22,445 nucleotides of DNA from Glomus cerebriforme (taxonomy: Eukaryota; Glomeromycota; Glomeromycetes; Glomerales; Glomeraceae). This document shows, piece after piece, positions 1 to 9,690 of this stretch. Positions within the stretch are counted from its first letter, which is position 1. The number at the start of each line of letters is the position of its first letter. The translations under genes and the position numbers were made by a program. The notes below the pieces were generated by a model, which was not told the origin of the DNA, did no database searches, and saw only the letters and a list, made by a program, of their open reading frames with translations. The stretch covers positions 24,654 to 47,098 of the forward strand of contig QKYT01000760.1 in the NCBI GenBank assembly GCA_003550305.1. Reading direction: 5' to 3'.

Positions 1-13
1 ATTTGACTTTTAT

Positions 14-68
14 ATGACAAATGACAAATGACTTGTCATTTGATTCATTTGTCATTTCAAGTCATTTG
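14..68. repeat. Nested short inverted repeats built from AAATGAC units
   Basis: Two perfect 11-bp inverted repeats interlock here: ATGACAAATGA (14-24) pairs with TCATTTGTCAT (45-55), and CAAATGACTTG (25-35) pairs with CAAGTCATTTG (58-68). It could be the terminal part of a transposable element cut off by the window edge, or a local palindromic cluster. No function can be assigned. Confidence 0.6.
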
Positions 69-547
69 CCGAACACTGCTAAATTTTGCGTAATGCATAA
101 CAGATACTAAGTATTCGTATAAGGGCAGCGACATATGTTACCTAATATTAGTTTGACCAATAAAAATTTTTGTAAAAATCAGCAATCTTATAGTTTTTTT
201 GGCATTGATTGACCTGTTGTTGTTGCACAGTCAGTATCTTTAATATTTATTTGCTTATTTAAATCTAGATGTAAAATTAGATCGCGTTTATGTAAGAGAA
301 ATTTGTAATTTCATACATACATATAATTTGAAATTACTTTAATTCGGGAATTAATTTTGTTTTAATCAATATTGTTTTGAAATAGAAATATTATCTCAGT
401 TAATAAATAAGTAAATAAACACTCATATGGAGTTATTATTATTGGTGCCCATATGATTAATTTTTTTTTCGAAGATTTTAATCTTAATGCATCCCATCTT
501 GTGAATTGATGTTTTTAGAAGATACAGTTGTAATCAGAGGAAAAGTC
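69..547. other. AT-rich intergenic spacer
   Basis: No convincing open reading frame, RNA gene or repeat was seen here. Similarity to the upstream side of copy B begins only near 548. Confidence 0.5.
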
Positions 548-570
548 ATGCACCCCTAATTTAAGTTTTT

Positions 571-578
571 TATAAATA
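571..578 (+). promoter_or_regulatory. TATA box of repeat-protein gene A
   Basis: TATAAATA lies 57 bp upstream of the ATG at 628. The same octamer precedes copies B and C, which supports a real promoter element. Confidence 0.5.
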
Positions 579-627
579 ATTCGCATTTTCCTTTCAAAAA
601 ATTTAGACTGCTCGTTATTTTCCAAAA

Positions 628-1328
628 ATGTCAGAAAGTGTAAGTTCAATAAAATATTCAAGTTTTAATTGTTATAATTTTTTTTAAAAAAAAAATTTCT
701 AATTTATTTAGAGGAAAAACATTGAACAATTACTTGAAGATGATGTCAAAAAAGTTTTTTCCGAAAATCCAAACCAACGTTCTTTGAAAATCTTAACTAC
801 GTTGGTTCAAGAAAAATTAGGTCGCTTAAATGAGTTGATAACCCCCAAACAAGTCCATGATCGGTATGGTATGATACTATTAATAGTGATGATTTTAAAA
901 ATATATTTAATTAATAAATATATATATACTGAATATATATATAATAACAAAATTTTAGTGTGATGAATGAACTACGAAAAGATGAAAATGAAGCAAGACC
1001 TATCGCCTCCAACGAAGTAGGACCTTCTCAGGTTACGGACCCCTCTAATTCTTCTTTCAATGAGACCAGGACTATTATTTTGTCCCCTTTGAATCATGAT
1101 GATGCAAGGGAATCTTTTGCCAGAATCCCCGTTTCATCACTTTTAAATCCTCCGTTGTTAAATGCTGAAGGATCTTTTACTAGAATTCCCGTTTCGTCGC
1201 TTTCGAACCCTCCACTTTTAAGTGTTGAAGGATCTTTTACCAGAATTCCCATTTCTTCACTTTTAAACCCTCCGCTTACACTTGAACCTAAACCCGATCC
1301 CCCAAAATTTAAAAGTCTTTGGTGGTAG
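628..1328 (+). CDS. Three-exon gene A of a tandem family with 20-residue C-terminal repeats
   Basis: I do not recognise the family. Exons are 628-639, 712-863 and 959-1328. Introns have donors GTAAGT and GTATGG and acceptors TTTAG. The phases agree (12 nt, then 152 nt ending in two bases of an Arg codon completed by the T at 959), giving 177 aa. The ATG context and the four-residue first exon (MSES) are conserved in copies B and C. Residues 5-70 look helical and charged, with RSLK, GRLNELITPKQ and ELRKDENE, and contain no Cys or Trp. The middle is Ser/Asn/Pro-rich. The C-terminus has three copies of a 20-residue unit (ESFARIPVSSLLNPPL and variants) and ends PKPDPP...LWW. There is no signal peptide or membrane segment. 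It may be a protein-binding scaffold with repeated linear motifs, but that is a guess from the repeat pattern alone. Confidence 0.75.
1110..1277 (+). repeat. In-gene 60-bp minisatellite, 2.8 units (gene A)
   Basis: Units begin at 1110, 1170 and 1230; the last is cut to 16 codons before the TLEPKP tail. Each encodes a variant of SF(A/T)RIP(V/I)SSLxNPPLL. Because the period is a multiple of three, the array is also open on the - strand, so the antisense frame is a by-product. Confidence 0.9.
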
Positions 1329-1509
1329 CCGATCACTAAACATCATCTTCGACCAGTAAATTTTTTTTTTTTAAAAAAAAACAAAATACATGATGTATCC
1401 GTATGTGTAGAAAGTTCAAAGATACATACGTTTTATATGTGCATTCATAAAGTTAATAAATAATTGAAAAATTACATATATAAATCTTATCCCTCGGTTT
1501 CAACAAAAT

Positions 1510-2087
1510 AAGCGTGTAAGTCGCTATGTAATAGTCGTGGTCGTAGTCGTGATCGTAGTCATGGTCATGTTTCATTTTCGATAACCATATTAATTTCTGG
1601 AGAATGTAACGATTGAATCATTTGTATTTCTGATCGATAATTGGTCGATACTTTTGGTTTCCTCCTCCACTTTATCTTAACTTAATCGATCTAACAATTT
1701 TTTCTGCCTTAATTCTTCCTCCTCCTCTTTAATTAACTCATCAAATATTCAAATCGATATTCTTTTATATATTCTTTTCACTTTGACTTGAACTTTTTTC
1801 TTTTCTTTTCTTCCTCAGTAAACCATACAAGATTAAAAATTAGGTAAACGGAATTTTTGCGAATTATATTTTTAATTGCTCACTCACTATTTTCTTCCAA
1901 TATTGATTGTTCTACACTTCTATAAATAACAGCCTTTAAAAGTTCAATAATCAGCACATAACGATAATGTTTACGGCAAAGTGTTGTAACGTCTTGATAA
2001 ATCCTTATATGTAATTTTTTTAGGGCGAATCTTTTTTAGTGTTACTAAGGACTTAATCAGTGCCGTGGCCTCTTCTAATTCGTCCAT
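1510..2087 (-). pseudogene. Decayed - strand gene, copy A (unknown family)
   Basis: The - strand reads from ATG 2087 as MDELEEATALIKSLVTLKK and then shifts frame at a homopolymer (7 T on the + strand at about 2015-2021; copy B has 9). Past the shift the frame continues with KLHIRIYQDVTTLC-type sequence matching copy B, with in-frame 6-nt and 3-nt differences, and ends at a good splice donor GTGAGT near 1889. Further down, an open segment rich in Glu, Lys and Arg (ELIKEEEEELRQKKLLDRLS, about 1680-1745) looks like a coiled-coil exon. In-frame indels indicate past coding selection. The product is unknown. Confidence 0.45.
1533..1570. repeat. CGTNGT hexamer tract (unit A)
   Basis: Imperfect tandem CGTGGT/CGTAGT/CGTGAT hexamers follow the conserved string TAAGTCGCTATGTAAT. 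The same tract, with different unit counts, is in unit B (5142-5199) and unit C (8958-8984). Confidence 0.7.
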
Positions 2088-3164
2088 GATAATAATGGAG
2101 CAGCTTTTCAGATTACTGATTCATCACATAAAAATGATGAAGGAGAAAACAATAATTTCATAATGTGATGATATGGTAAAACTTTCCTATTGTTATAAAA
2201 ATACAGTCAATATCTCTCATTTGATAATCTTTGTTAAAAAAGAAATTTGTTGTTTTGACATTAATAATGAGAGTTTGTTAATGAAATATCGAATACATAG
2301 TGAGAAAATACTAGCTACCTATTGCCGAAGATTTTAAGTTAGGAACTTAAATTTTAAGAAATAAAAAATAACCATTTTTTACCATTAGAAACAATATATC
2401 AATGTCAACAACAGTTAAATATTCATTACATTTTTAAGTTTGCCGTTGAAATAATACATTTGCTTAAGTAGAATTGAGTGTGACCGTTTGGTCAATTCAA
2501 ATGTTGTTTGATTAAATTGGTGGTACAAATTTGAGCCAATAAAATTGACATAAATTTTTAGATGTCTAAAATATTTTAAGTTAATGCTTGTGCGACTATC
2601 ATATCTTATGATTATAAATTATTAATGACTTATATATATACATTTAGATATTTTGACAAGCCCAATTTAATTTTGAAAGAACAGATTCATTGAGAAAACG
2701 AAAAGATATTTATGAAATAAATTTGAATTATTAAAATAACAAACAATCGCTCGGCCAATTCACAATTGGGAGAATCATTTTTTTTTTGAAATTTTGAGAA
2801 TAAAACTATATTTAATTCTTTGAAATTTGAAATCAATTCTCAAAAATTTCACTTTAGAATTATTAGTTATTAAAGCTGTGCAATGTGTATTTAATTAAAT
2901 AGAAATATATTGTCCTCCGCTTCGCTCTGGGCAATAATTTCTTATTTTGAAAAAATTTTTTTAACTTTTCCCTTGTTGACACTGTATGGTATGTATATGT
3001 ATGATATGTATGGTATGGTTTGATATACTACTTTAAGAATTTAAACTTAGCCAGAATTATGCAAAACCATGCATAAACAAAAAAATTCTTTGATACGTAA
3101 TAGATATGATAATTAGAAACGATAATTATTCAAAAAATAAAAAATAAATAATTTTATCTACCAT
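2088..3164. other. Noncoding spacer of unit A
   Basis: AT-rich sequence, largely alignable with 5775-6780 of unit B. It contains the GC-richer string TCCTCCGCTTCGCTCT (about 2912-2927), also present in unit B near 6551, and a TATGGTATGTA-like simple repeat at about 2983-3020. No open frame worth calling. Confidence 0.5.
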
Positions 3165-3418
3165 GACTTTAAACTTGATTTGACATAGTTCTTCGCTTGT
3201 CTCCTGATTAATAATATTAATAATTTCCTACTTGGAATTGCTTTTAATTATTTCCAGATTTAGATTGTCATTGTCGTTTATCTTCAAATAAAAATTGTAG
3301 AAAATTATCCAAATGGATGCAACAAAAAAAATTTCCTCTTTTTAATCTTTACCTTAATAATAATGTTGATATGGATGCCAAGGTAATAAAAGTGCTTTCA
3401 AAAGAAAGATATTCTTGA
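3165..3418 (+). pseudogene. Remnant of + strand coding sequence, unit A
   Basis: This aligns with the open frame at 6768-7175 of unit B but carries a TGA early (after KLDL) and another stop just after CTTCGCTTGTCTCCT. An open part follows, reading RLSSNKNCRKLSKWMQQKK and ending at TGA 3416-3418. The family is not recognised. Confidence 0.35.
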
Positions 3419-4107
3419 TTTATCTTTTTGCAACAAATTTTTTATCGAAAAAAGTAAGTATGAAATAAAAGCCGACAAAAATGCATACAAGTCGTGTGAA
3501 AATAAAGATAAATGTTATAATTAAAAAAAATTTATAATTGTTTTGTTCAACTGAAAGCTGCTTAGATGATAATCGATTTACATAAAAGTTTTGTAACACA
3601 AGTTTAAAAGTTTTATTTTATATTTATTATCCATAGAAACAATCAAACTTAAGGATGTATTTTCAATTAAGGAATATTTTTCTTTAAAATCATATCTTAA
3701 CCACGAAAATTCTTCATCTATTTCATCTGTTGTAGAAGTTTCTGATAAAGATAATTCATTTTCAAAAGATTTATCCTTTTGCATTAGCATTAATAGGTTT
3801 ATCGAAGAAGAGTCATTTTTTAAATTTATATTTCGTTAATTGTGAATGATAATATCATCTATTAAAAAACTTTTTTTATTTATTTACCCCTTAAATTCGG
3901 ACAAAAAACAGATTGATACACAAATTTCGCCAATTTTGACAAATGTTGAATAGTTGATACTGGGATTCGTGTAGTATCCCACAACCAACGACCGAACAAG
4001 GCTAATGGTTATTCTTTGATATTTTAAAAATAGACTTTTTTATTTAAATTTAAATTGAAAAAAAAGTCCACGAATATGCTTAATTTCCAAACTAATTGAT
4101 GTTGCGT
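3419..4107. other. Spacer between units A and B
   Basis: AT-rich and mostly unique to this interval. It contains one weak open frame on the - strand (3578-3790, listed separately) and nothing else I can name. Confidence 0.4.
3578..3790 (-). CDS. Possible small ORF or exon fragment, hypothetical
   Basis: 70 codons from ATG 3790. The composition is protein-like in the first half (acidic Ser/Thr/Glu-rich, with DEIDEEFSWLRYDFKEKYS), followed by SLSLIVSMDNKYKIK. There is no paralogue in units B or C and no recognisable domain or signal peptide. It could be a chance frame or an exon of a decayed gene. Confidence 0.2.
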   Translation of the reverse strand: MLMQKDKSFENELSLSETSTTDEIDEEFSWLRYDFKEKYSLIENTSLSLIVSMDNKYKIKLLNLCYKTFM

Positions 4108-4134
4108 TGCACCCTGATTTTGACTTTGGAATTA

Positions 4135-4142
4135 TATAAATA
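4135..4142 (+). promoter_or_regulatory. TATA box of repeat-protein gene B
   Basis: TATAAATA, 50 bp upstream of the ATG at 4185, in the same relative place as in copy A. Confidence 0.5.
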
Positions 4143-4184
4143 AACCACATGTTCCTTAGAAGAAAAAAATTTAAACTGTTTAAA

Positions 4185-4877
4185 ATGTCAGAAAACGTAA
4201 GTTCCATAAATAAAATTCAAAGTTTTAATGGTTAAAATTTTTTTTAAAAAAAAAAAATTTTTATTTTTCTAATTTATTTAGAGGAGAAACATTGAACAAT
4301 TACTTGAAGATGATGTCAAAAAAGTTTTTTCCGAAAACCCAAACCAACGTTCTTTGAAGATCTTAACCGCGTTGGTTCAAGAAAAATTAGGTCGCTTAAA
4401 TGAGTTGATAACCCCCAAACAAGTCCATGCTCGGTTGGTACTATTAATTATGATTTTAAAAACATATTTAATAAAATAAATATATATATATAATAACAAA
4501 ATTTTAGTGTGATGAACGAACTACGAAAAGATGAAAATGAAGCAAGACCTATCGTCTCCAACGAAGTAGGACCTTCTCAGGTTACGGTCCCCTCTAATTC
4601 TTCTTTCAATGAGACCAGGACTATTACTTTTTCTCCTTTGAATCATGATGATGCAAGGGAATCTTTTGCCAGAATTCCCGTTTCATCACTTTTAAATCCT
4701 CCACTTTTAAATGCTGAAGGATCTTTCACTAGAATTCCCGTTTCATCACTTTTGAACCCTCCACTTTTAAATGCTAAAGAATCTTTTACTAGAATTCCCG
4801 TTTCGTCACTTTTGAACCCTCCGCTTACACTTGAACCTAAACCCGATCCCCCAAAATTTAAAAAATGTCTTTGGTAG
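4185..4877 (+). CDS. Three-exon gene B of the 20-residue-repeat family
   Basis: Paralogue of gene A. Exons are 4185-4196, 4282-4433 and 4508-4877, predicting 177 aa. Exon lengths match copy A exactly (12, 152 and 370 nt). Intron 1 has donor GTAAGT. The intron 2 donor is only GTTGGT, because a short deletion removed the GTATGG found in copy A. The nearby GTACTA at 4438 would break the frame, so splicing of this copy may be weak. The C-terminus has three repeat units, more uniform than in copy A, and ends KKCLW instead of KSLWW. The function is unknown; the near-full coding conservation suggests it is or was functional. Confidence 0.7.
4659..4826 (+). repeat. In-gene 60-bp minisatellite, 2.8 units (gene B)
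   Basis: Units start at 4659, 4719 and 4779 and encode SFxRIPVSSLLNPPLLNA. They are closer to one another than the copy A units are, which suggests local homogenisation. Confidence 0.9.
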
Positions 4878-5141
4878 TAACCGACCACTATATCTTTGAT
4901 CAGTAATTTTTTTTTTTTAAAAAAAAAATGCATGATGTATCTGTATGTGTAGACTGTAGAGGGTTCAAGGATACATACGTTTTATTCTATAGAATCCGAT
5001 ACATGTACATTCATTCTTGCATCGAATTTTTTTCCAATAAAGTTAATAAATCGTTAAAAAAAAATAATTTGTCGACTTTAAATCTATATGGTTTGTATCA
5101 CTCGTTTTCAATAAAATAAGCGCGTAAGTCGCTATGTAATA

Positions 5142-5199
5142 TTCGTGATCGTAGTTGTGTTCGTAGTCATGATCGTAGTCATAGTCATGGTCGTGGTAT
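5142..5199. repeat. CGTNGT hexamer tract (unit B)
   Basis: Longest of the three tracts, with interspersed CGTGAT, CGTAGT, CATGAT and CATGGT hexamers. It follows the same conserved lead-in as in unit A. Confidence 0.65.
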
Positions 5200-5289
5200 G
5201 AATTATTTTTTTATTTTCAATAACCATATAATTTCTGAAGAATGTAATGATTGAATTATTTGCATAAATGAAACTGTTTAGCAAAATTG

Positions 5290-5774
5290 AGATCCATAAA
5301 TTAGTCAATTCTTTTGGTTTCCTCTTCTACTTCGTCTTCTACTTCTTATTCCATCATCTTTAATCTTCTCATCTGATCCAACAATTTTTCTTGCCCTAAT
5401 TCTTCCTCCTCTTTAATTAACTAATCAAATATTCAAATCGATATTCTTTTTATATATTATTTTCTCTTTGGCTTGAACTTTTTTTTCTTTTCTTTCTTTC
5501 TCAGTAAACAATACTCGGATTAGAAAAAAAGTTAGGTACTTTTGCGAGTTATATATATAATTGCTCATCACTATTTTCTTCCAGTATCATGATTTATTGA
5601 TTGTTCTACGCTTCTATAAACAGCCTTTAAAATTTCTATAATCAGCACATAATGTTTACGGCAAAGTGTTGTAACGTCTTGATAAATCCTTATATGTAAT
5701 TTTTTTTTAGGGTGAATCTTTTTAAATGTTACTAAGTACTTAATCAGCGCCGTGGTCTCTTCTAATTCGTCCAT
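5290..5774 (-). pseudogene. Decayed - strand gene, copy B (unknown family)
   Basis: The frame is open from ATG 5774 for 67 codons: MDELEETTALIKYLVTFKK, then IRIYQDVTTLC, HYVLIIEILKAVYRSVEQS, to a stop at 5571. Relative to copy A there are in-frame 6-nt and 3-nt differences, and then a 10-nt insertion (near 5585) that changes the last residues. The downstream Glu-rich segment (about 5340-5430) survives but has TAG where copy A has GAG. No domain was recognised. The sequence alternates helix-like hydrophobic and charged residues. It may be the least damaged first exon of a lost gene. Confidence 0.4.
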
Positions 5775-6767
5775 GATAATAATGGAGCAGCTTTTCAGAT
5801 TACTGATTCATCGCATAAAAATGATGAAGGAGAACCCCATAATTTCATAATGTGATGATACGGTAAATTTTCCTATTGTTATAAAAATACAGTCAATATC
5901 TCTCATTTGATCCGAAGATTTTAAGTTAGGAACTTAAATTTTAAGAAATAAAAAATAACCATTTTTTAGTTAACTTTTACCCATTAGAACAATATATCAA
6001 GATCAACAACAATTAAATATTCATTACATTTTTAAGTTTGCCGCTTGAAATAATACATTTGCTTAAGTAGAATTGAGAGTGACCGTTTGGTTGATTTAGT
6101 TTCAATTCAAATGTTGATTGATTAAATTGGTGGTACAAATTTGAGCCAATAAAATTGACATTAATTTTTAGATATCTAAAATACTTTTATTAATGCTTGT
6201 GCGACTATCATATCTCAATATTTGATGTACGGTATGTATTTTTTAATTTTTTTTTTTTTTTTTGATTATAAAAAAAAATCATTCTGATTAAATTATTAAT
6301 GACTTATATATAACATTTAGATTTTGACAAGCCCAATTTAATTTTGAAAGAAAAGATTCATTGAGAAAACGAAAAGATATTTATGAAATAAATTTGAATT
6401 ATTAAAATAACAAACAAATCGCTCGACCAATTCACAATTTGGAGAATCATTTTTTTTTAAATTATAAGTATTTATGATTAAAATATATTTAATTTAGAAT
6501 TATTAGTCATTAAAGTTGCGCAATGTGTATCTATTTAAATATAAATATAGTATCCTCCGCTTCGCTCTAGACAATAATTTCTTATTTTGAAAAAAAATTT
6601 TTAACTTTCCCTTGTACTATGTGTTTAAACCGTCGTAATTTTGGCCGGCATTACAGCATTAAGAAATTAATCATGTGACAAATTATAGGTGAAACTACTG
6701 TATATAAAAAATAAAGGGTTACACATTTATATAATTTGATATGAGTCAAAAATAAATAAATAAATAA
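5775..6767. other. Noncoding spacer of unit B
   Basis: AT-rich and alignable with 2088-3164. It carries a long T run (about 6242-6263) and the shared TCCTCCGCTTCGCTCT string (about 6552-6567). No gene is supported. Confidence 0.5.
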
Positions 6768-7175
6768 ACAAATAATTTTATCTATTATGACTTTAAACTT
6801 GATTTGAATCGGGATATTCCGCATAATGACATAATCCTTCGCTTGTCTCCGACTAATAAACGCCGATCTCACTTAAAAAGAATTGATGATTCGAAAAAAT
6901 GGAATATTAATAATTCCCTGCTTGGAATTGCTATTAATTATTTTCCAGATTTAGATAATTTCGGATTCATTTTATCAGCATTCATCAAAGTAGAAGTTTT
7001 TTTTTTTAACAAATTAGACCTGAAAACACGTTCCAACACTTCACTATCGGTAAAGCAATCTAAACTTCGTTTATCCTCAAATAAAATTGTTGAAGAAAAT
7101 TATTCAGATGAATTAAAAGAAATAAGAACGAAAAAAAATGCAAGAAAAAAATTTCATTCAATTACAACAATTTGA
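6768..7175 (+). CDS. Open coding-like segment of unit B, no start codon (hypothetical)
   Basis: The frame is open from just after TAA at 6765-6767 to TGA 7173-7175, but it contains no ATG, so it is either an internal exon or a gene fragment. Protein-like stretches include DIPHNDIILRLSPTNKRRSH, WNINNSLLGIAINYFPDLD and NYSDELKEIRTKKNARKK. The C-terminal part is Lys/Arg-rich. The counterpart in unit A (3165-3418) is interrupted by stops and a deletion. No domain was recognised. It may be the last intact remnant of an ancestral gene. Confidence 0.3.
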   Translation, partial: TNNFIYYDFKLDLNRDIPHNDIILRLSPTNKRRSHLKRIDDSKKWNINNSLLGIAINYFPDLDNFGFILSAFIKVEVFFFNKLDLKTRSNTSLSVKQSKLRLSSNKIVEENYSDELKEIRTKKNARKKFHSITTI

Positions 7176-7812
7176 TCACCCCAACATGACGTCAACGGTG
7201 ACCAATTGTTGCCATAAATCATTGTGATTACGTCTTGTATCTAATTCCGGTAAAAAATTAAGATTTGTGGGTTGTTTATTACAATGACGAAACCGATTGA
7301 TGCAGTCATTTGATCATCACATCAGAAACAGATTCTATATTTAGTTAAACGATTTCGAACGATTGATGCATTAAGTAACTCTTATTTATATCGTGCCTCT
7401 GCTTTTTAGGAAATGTTTGTTATACAAATTTTCTAATTTTATGCGATAAGCGGTTTCTTTTCGTATATGATATTATAAGAAGTCTATTGAAGAGTTCGAA
7501 ATTTTTATATTGTAAACCCCACGTGTAAAATTCAGTAATCTGGTTGCTTCTCCATATAAAATTTTATTTAATTTAATAATCTTTTAATTCAAAATGATGT
7601 AATATCATATAAAAACAAAGTTGAAAGAATAAACAAAATACTTGTCGAGGAATGTGTCTAATTTCATATTATCAACATATAAATTATCCTTTACTGATTA
7701 GATTTGTTTAATGTATACAAGAATTAGCCACAAAACGTTTACAATAAACAAAGATCATGAATTAAATTTAAAACTTTTTTGATACTTTTATTATAACCAT
7801 TTTTAATTCACA
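7176..7812. other. Spacer between units B and C
   Basis: No gene seen. An 11-bp direct repeat CGATTGATGCA occurs near 7294 and 7360. The rest is AT-rich. Confidence 0.45.
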
Positions 7813-7814
7813 TA

Positions 7815-7822
7815 TATAAATA
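7815..7822 (+). promoter_or_regulatory. TATA box of repeat-protein gene C
   Basis: TATAAATA, 98 bp upstream of the ATG at 7913. The larger distance than in A and B implies a longer 5' leader in this copy. Confidence 0.4.
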
Positions 7823-7912
7823 AGACCATCTAACTTTCCCAAACATACACCTTTCATAAAAAAAAACAAATTTGAGCAACTTTCTTTTAAAAAGACAAAT
7901 TAAACTCCCAGA

Positions 7913-8644
7913 ATGTCAGAAAGCGTATGTTAAATAAATAAATAAATATTCAAAATTTTAATTGTTAAAATTTTTTTAAAAAAAATTTTCATATTTTTCT
8001 TAGTTTAAAAGTATTGAACAATTACTTGAAGTTGATGTTAAAAACGTTTTCACCGAAAATCCACACCAACGTTCTTTGACAGTTTTAACCAAGTTGGTTC
8101 AAGAAAAGTTAGGTCGCTTAAATGAATTGATAACCCCCAAACAAATCTATGATCGGTAAGATTCTATTAATGATGATTTTAAAATATATTTAATATTAAT
8201 AATTAAATATATATCATAAATTTTAGTGTGATGAAGGAATTACGAAAAGTTGAAAATGAAACAAGACATACCGCCTCCAACGAAGCAGGACCTTCTGTCC
8301 CCTCTAATTCTTCTTCCAATAATGCCAGGAATACTAGTTTGTCTTCTTTGAATCATGATAATGCAAGGGAATCTTTTACCAGAATTCCTGTTTCATCGAT
8401 TTTGAATCCGCTTTTGAATGTTGAAGGATCTTTTACCAGAAGTTCCGTTTCATCACTTTTGAATCCTCCGCTTTTAAATGCTAGAGGTTCTTTTACTAGA
8501 ATTTCCGTTTCGTCACTTTTGAACCCTCCACTGTTAAATGCTGGAAGATCTTTTACCAGAATTCCTGTTTCATCACTTTTGAACCCTCCACTTACACTTG
8601 AACCTAAACCCGATCCTCCAAATTTTAAAAGTCTTTGGTGGTAG
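7913..8644 (+). CDS. Three-exon gene C of the 20-residue-repeat family
   Basis: Exons are 7913-7924, 8004-8155 and 8227-8644, predicting 193 aa. The splice sites are canonical (GTATGT and GTAAGA donors; TTAG acceptors). Exons 1 and 2 have exactly the lengths of copies A and B. The protein starts MSES and keeps the QEKLGRLNELITPKQ core, while first-exon-junction and middle residues are more diverged. Four C-terminal repeat units are present instead of three; the first lacks one Pro codon. It ends KSLWW like copy A. The good splice sites and the longer array make this the likeliest fully functional member. Function unknown. Confidence 0.75.
8369..8593 (+). repeat. In-gene minisatellite, 3.8 units (gene C)
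   Basis: Units start at 8369 (57 nt), 8426, 8486 and 8546. They are the most varied of the three arrays, with RSSVSS and RISVSS replacing RIPVSS in two units, so the Pro of the motif is not absolutely conserved here. Confidence 0.9.
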
Positions 8645-8957
8645 TTGACCATTATATATCTTCTTTGATCAATATATATAAAGATATATTTTTTATTTGG
8701 CGAAAATGTATATGTATCCACATATATGTACAGTAGAAAATTCAAGGATAACACACGCTTTATTCTATAGAATTCGATTATTTCGATACATGTACTGTAA
8801 ATTCATCATTTGATTTATAAAATTAATAAATCAAGTATATATATATATATATATTTTTAATTTAAAAGAAACAATCCGTCGACTTTAATAAATCTATATA
8901 CTATCTACATACGATATGTATCACTCGTTTTAAATATGCGCATAAGTCGCTATGTAA

Positions 8958-8984
8958 TAGTCGTGAACGTGATCATGGTCGTTC
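8958..8984. repeat. CGTNGT hexamer tract (unit C)
   Basis: Short version of the tract seen at 1533-1570 and 5142-5199, after the same lead-in AAGTCGCTATGTAATAG. Confidence 0.5.
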
Positions 8985-9189
8985 GAATATTCCGTTTTTT
9001 CATCATCGGTCGTTTAAATAACCATGAAGAATATATTGATTGAATTGTTTGCACTTTTGACGTATGATTCCACAAAATGAGACTGTTTCAGAATTAAGTC
9101 GAGCATTGATCAATAAATTGGTGATCCTTTTTGGGTTCTTATTCCTCTTCATTTTTTCTTTCTTTAAATATACTCTATCAATTTCTCCA

Positions 9190-9640
9190 ACTTAATCTTC
9201 TCATCCGATTCCAACAATTTTTCTCGCCTTAATTAATTAAATATTCAAATCGATATTCTTTTAGGAATTCTTAAAATTTATAAATATTGTACACATATTC
9301 TTTTCCCTTTGACTTGAACTTGTTTCTCTTTCTTTTCTTCCTCGGAACAGTATTCAATGATTTTTTATTAAACCATACTCGGATTAGAATACCAATTAGA
9401 GGTAAACGTAATTTTTTCGAGTTGTATTTTTAATTACTTGATCACAATTGATTGTTTTAAATTTATAGACAGTTTTAAAATCAGTACATAATTACGACAA
9501 AAAGGAGGGACGCGTTGCTACGCTCTTCGATAAAAATATCAAATCCATATATAACATCATAAGAGCTACAAATGGAGCAGGACTGCAGGCCTTAATGACT
9601 TAATTAGCTGTGGTCTTTTCTAGTTCGTTGCATGATAATA
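9190..9640 (-). pseudogene. Heavily decayed - strand gene, copy C
   Basis: Only fragments of the gene seen at 5290-5774 remain: a start-region match near 9630 (ELEKTTA-like, now interrupted), unrelated inserted sequence at about 9495-9590, and a trace of the Glu/Lys-rich segment near 9200-9245. There is no open frame of useful length. Confidence 0.35.
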
Positions 9641-9690
9641 ATAGAGTAGTCTTTCAGATTACTGGTCCATCGTATGAAAGTGATGACTCA

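Larger units (their letters stand above)
548..3400. repeat. Tandem segmental duplication, unit A
   Basis: This is the first of three related units. It resembles 4108-7110 (unit B) over most of its length, including the + strand gene, the GT-rich hexamer tract, the - strand gene remnant, long noncoding stretches (for example 2330-2760 against 5910-6450) and the + strand remnant near 3165. Unit C (7813-9690) matches only the first half. The unit start-to-start distances are about 3.56 kb (A-B) and 3.73 kb (B-C), measured from the ATGs of the small genes. Boundaries are approximate. Confidence 0.8.
4108..7110. repeat. Tandem segmental duplication, unit B
   Basis: Second unit, related to 548-3400 along nearly its whole length and to 7813-9690 along its first half. 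Similarity starts near the shared GCACCC string upstream of the TATA box. Indels are common in the noncoding parts, so the duplication is not recent. Confidence 0.8.
7813..9690. repeat. Tandem segmental duplication, unit C
   Basis: Third and most diverged unit. It contains the repeat-protein gene, the hexamer tract and a heavily decayed version of the - strand gene. The last recognisable match to unit B is around the CAGATTACTG string (9655-9665). The second half of the unit is missing. Confidence 0.7.

Noticed and set aside
1094..1336. Antisense open frame over the gene A repeat array (also 4643-4933 and 8353-8754)
   Set aside because: The 60-bp period keeps the opposite strand open automatically. 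The spliced + strand model with TATA box and conserved phases explains the sequence.
4928..5119. + strand frame of 63 codons after gene B
   Set aside because: It is broken in the matching parts of units A and C, and the differences are not codon-periodic; it is probably 3' flank.
1533..5199. Hexamer tracts as a possible CRISPR-like or arginine/serine-rich coding array
   Set aside because: Units are only six bases, imperfect and without spacers, and flanking frames close quickly; a simple repeat is the better reading.
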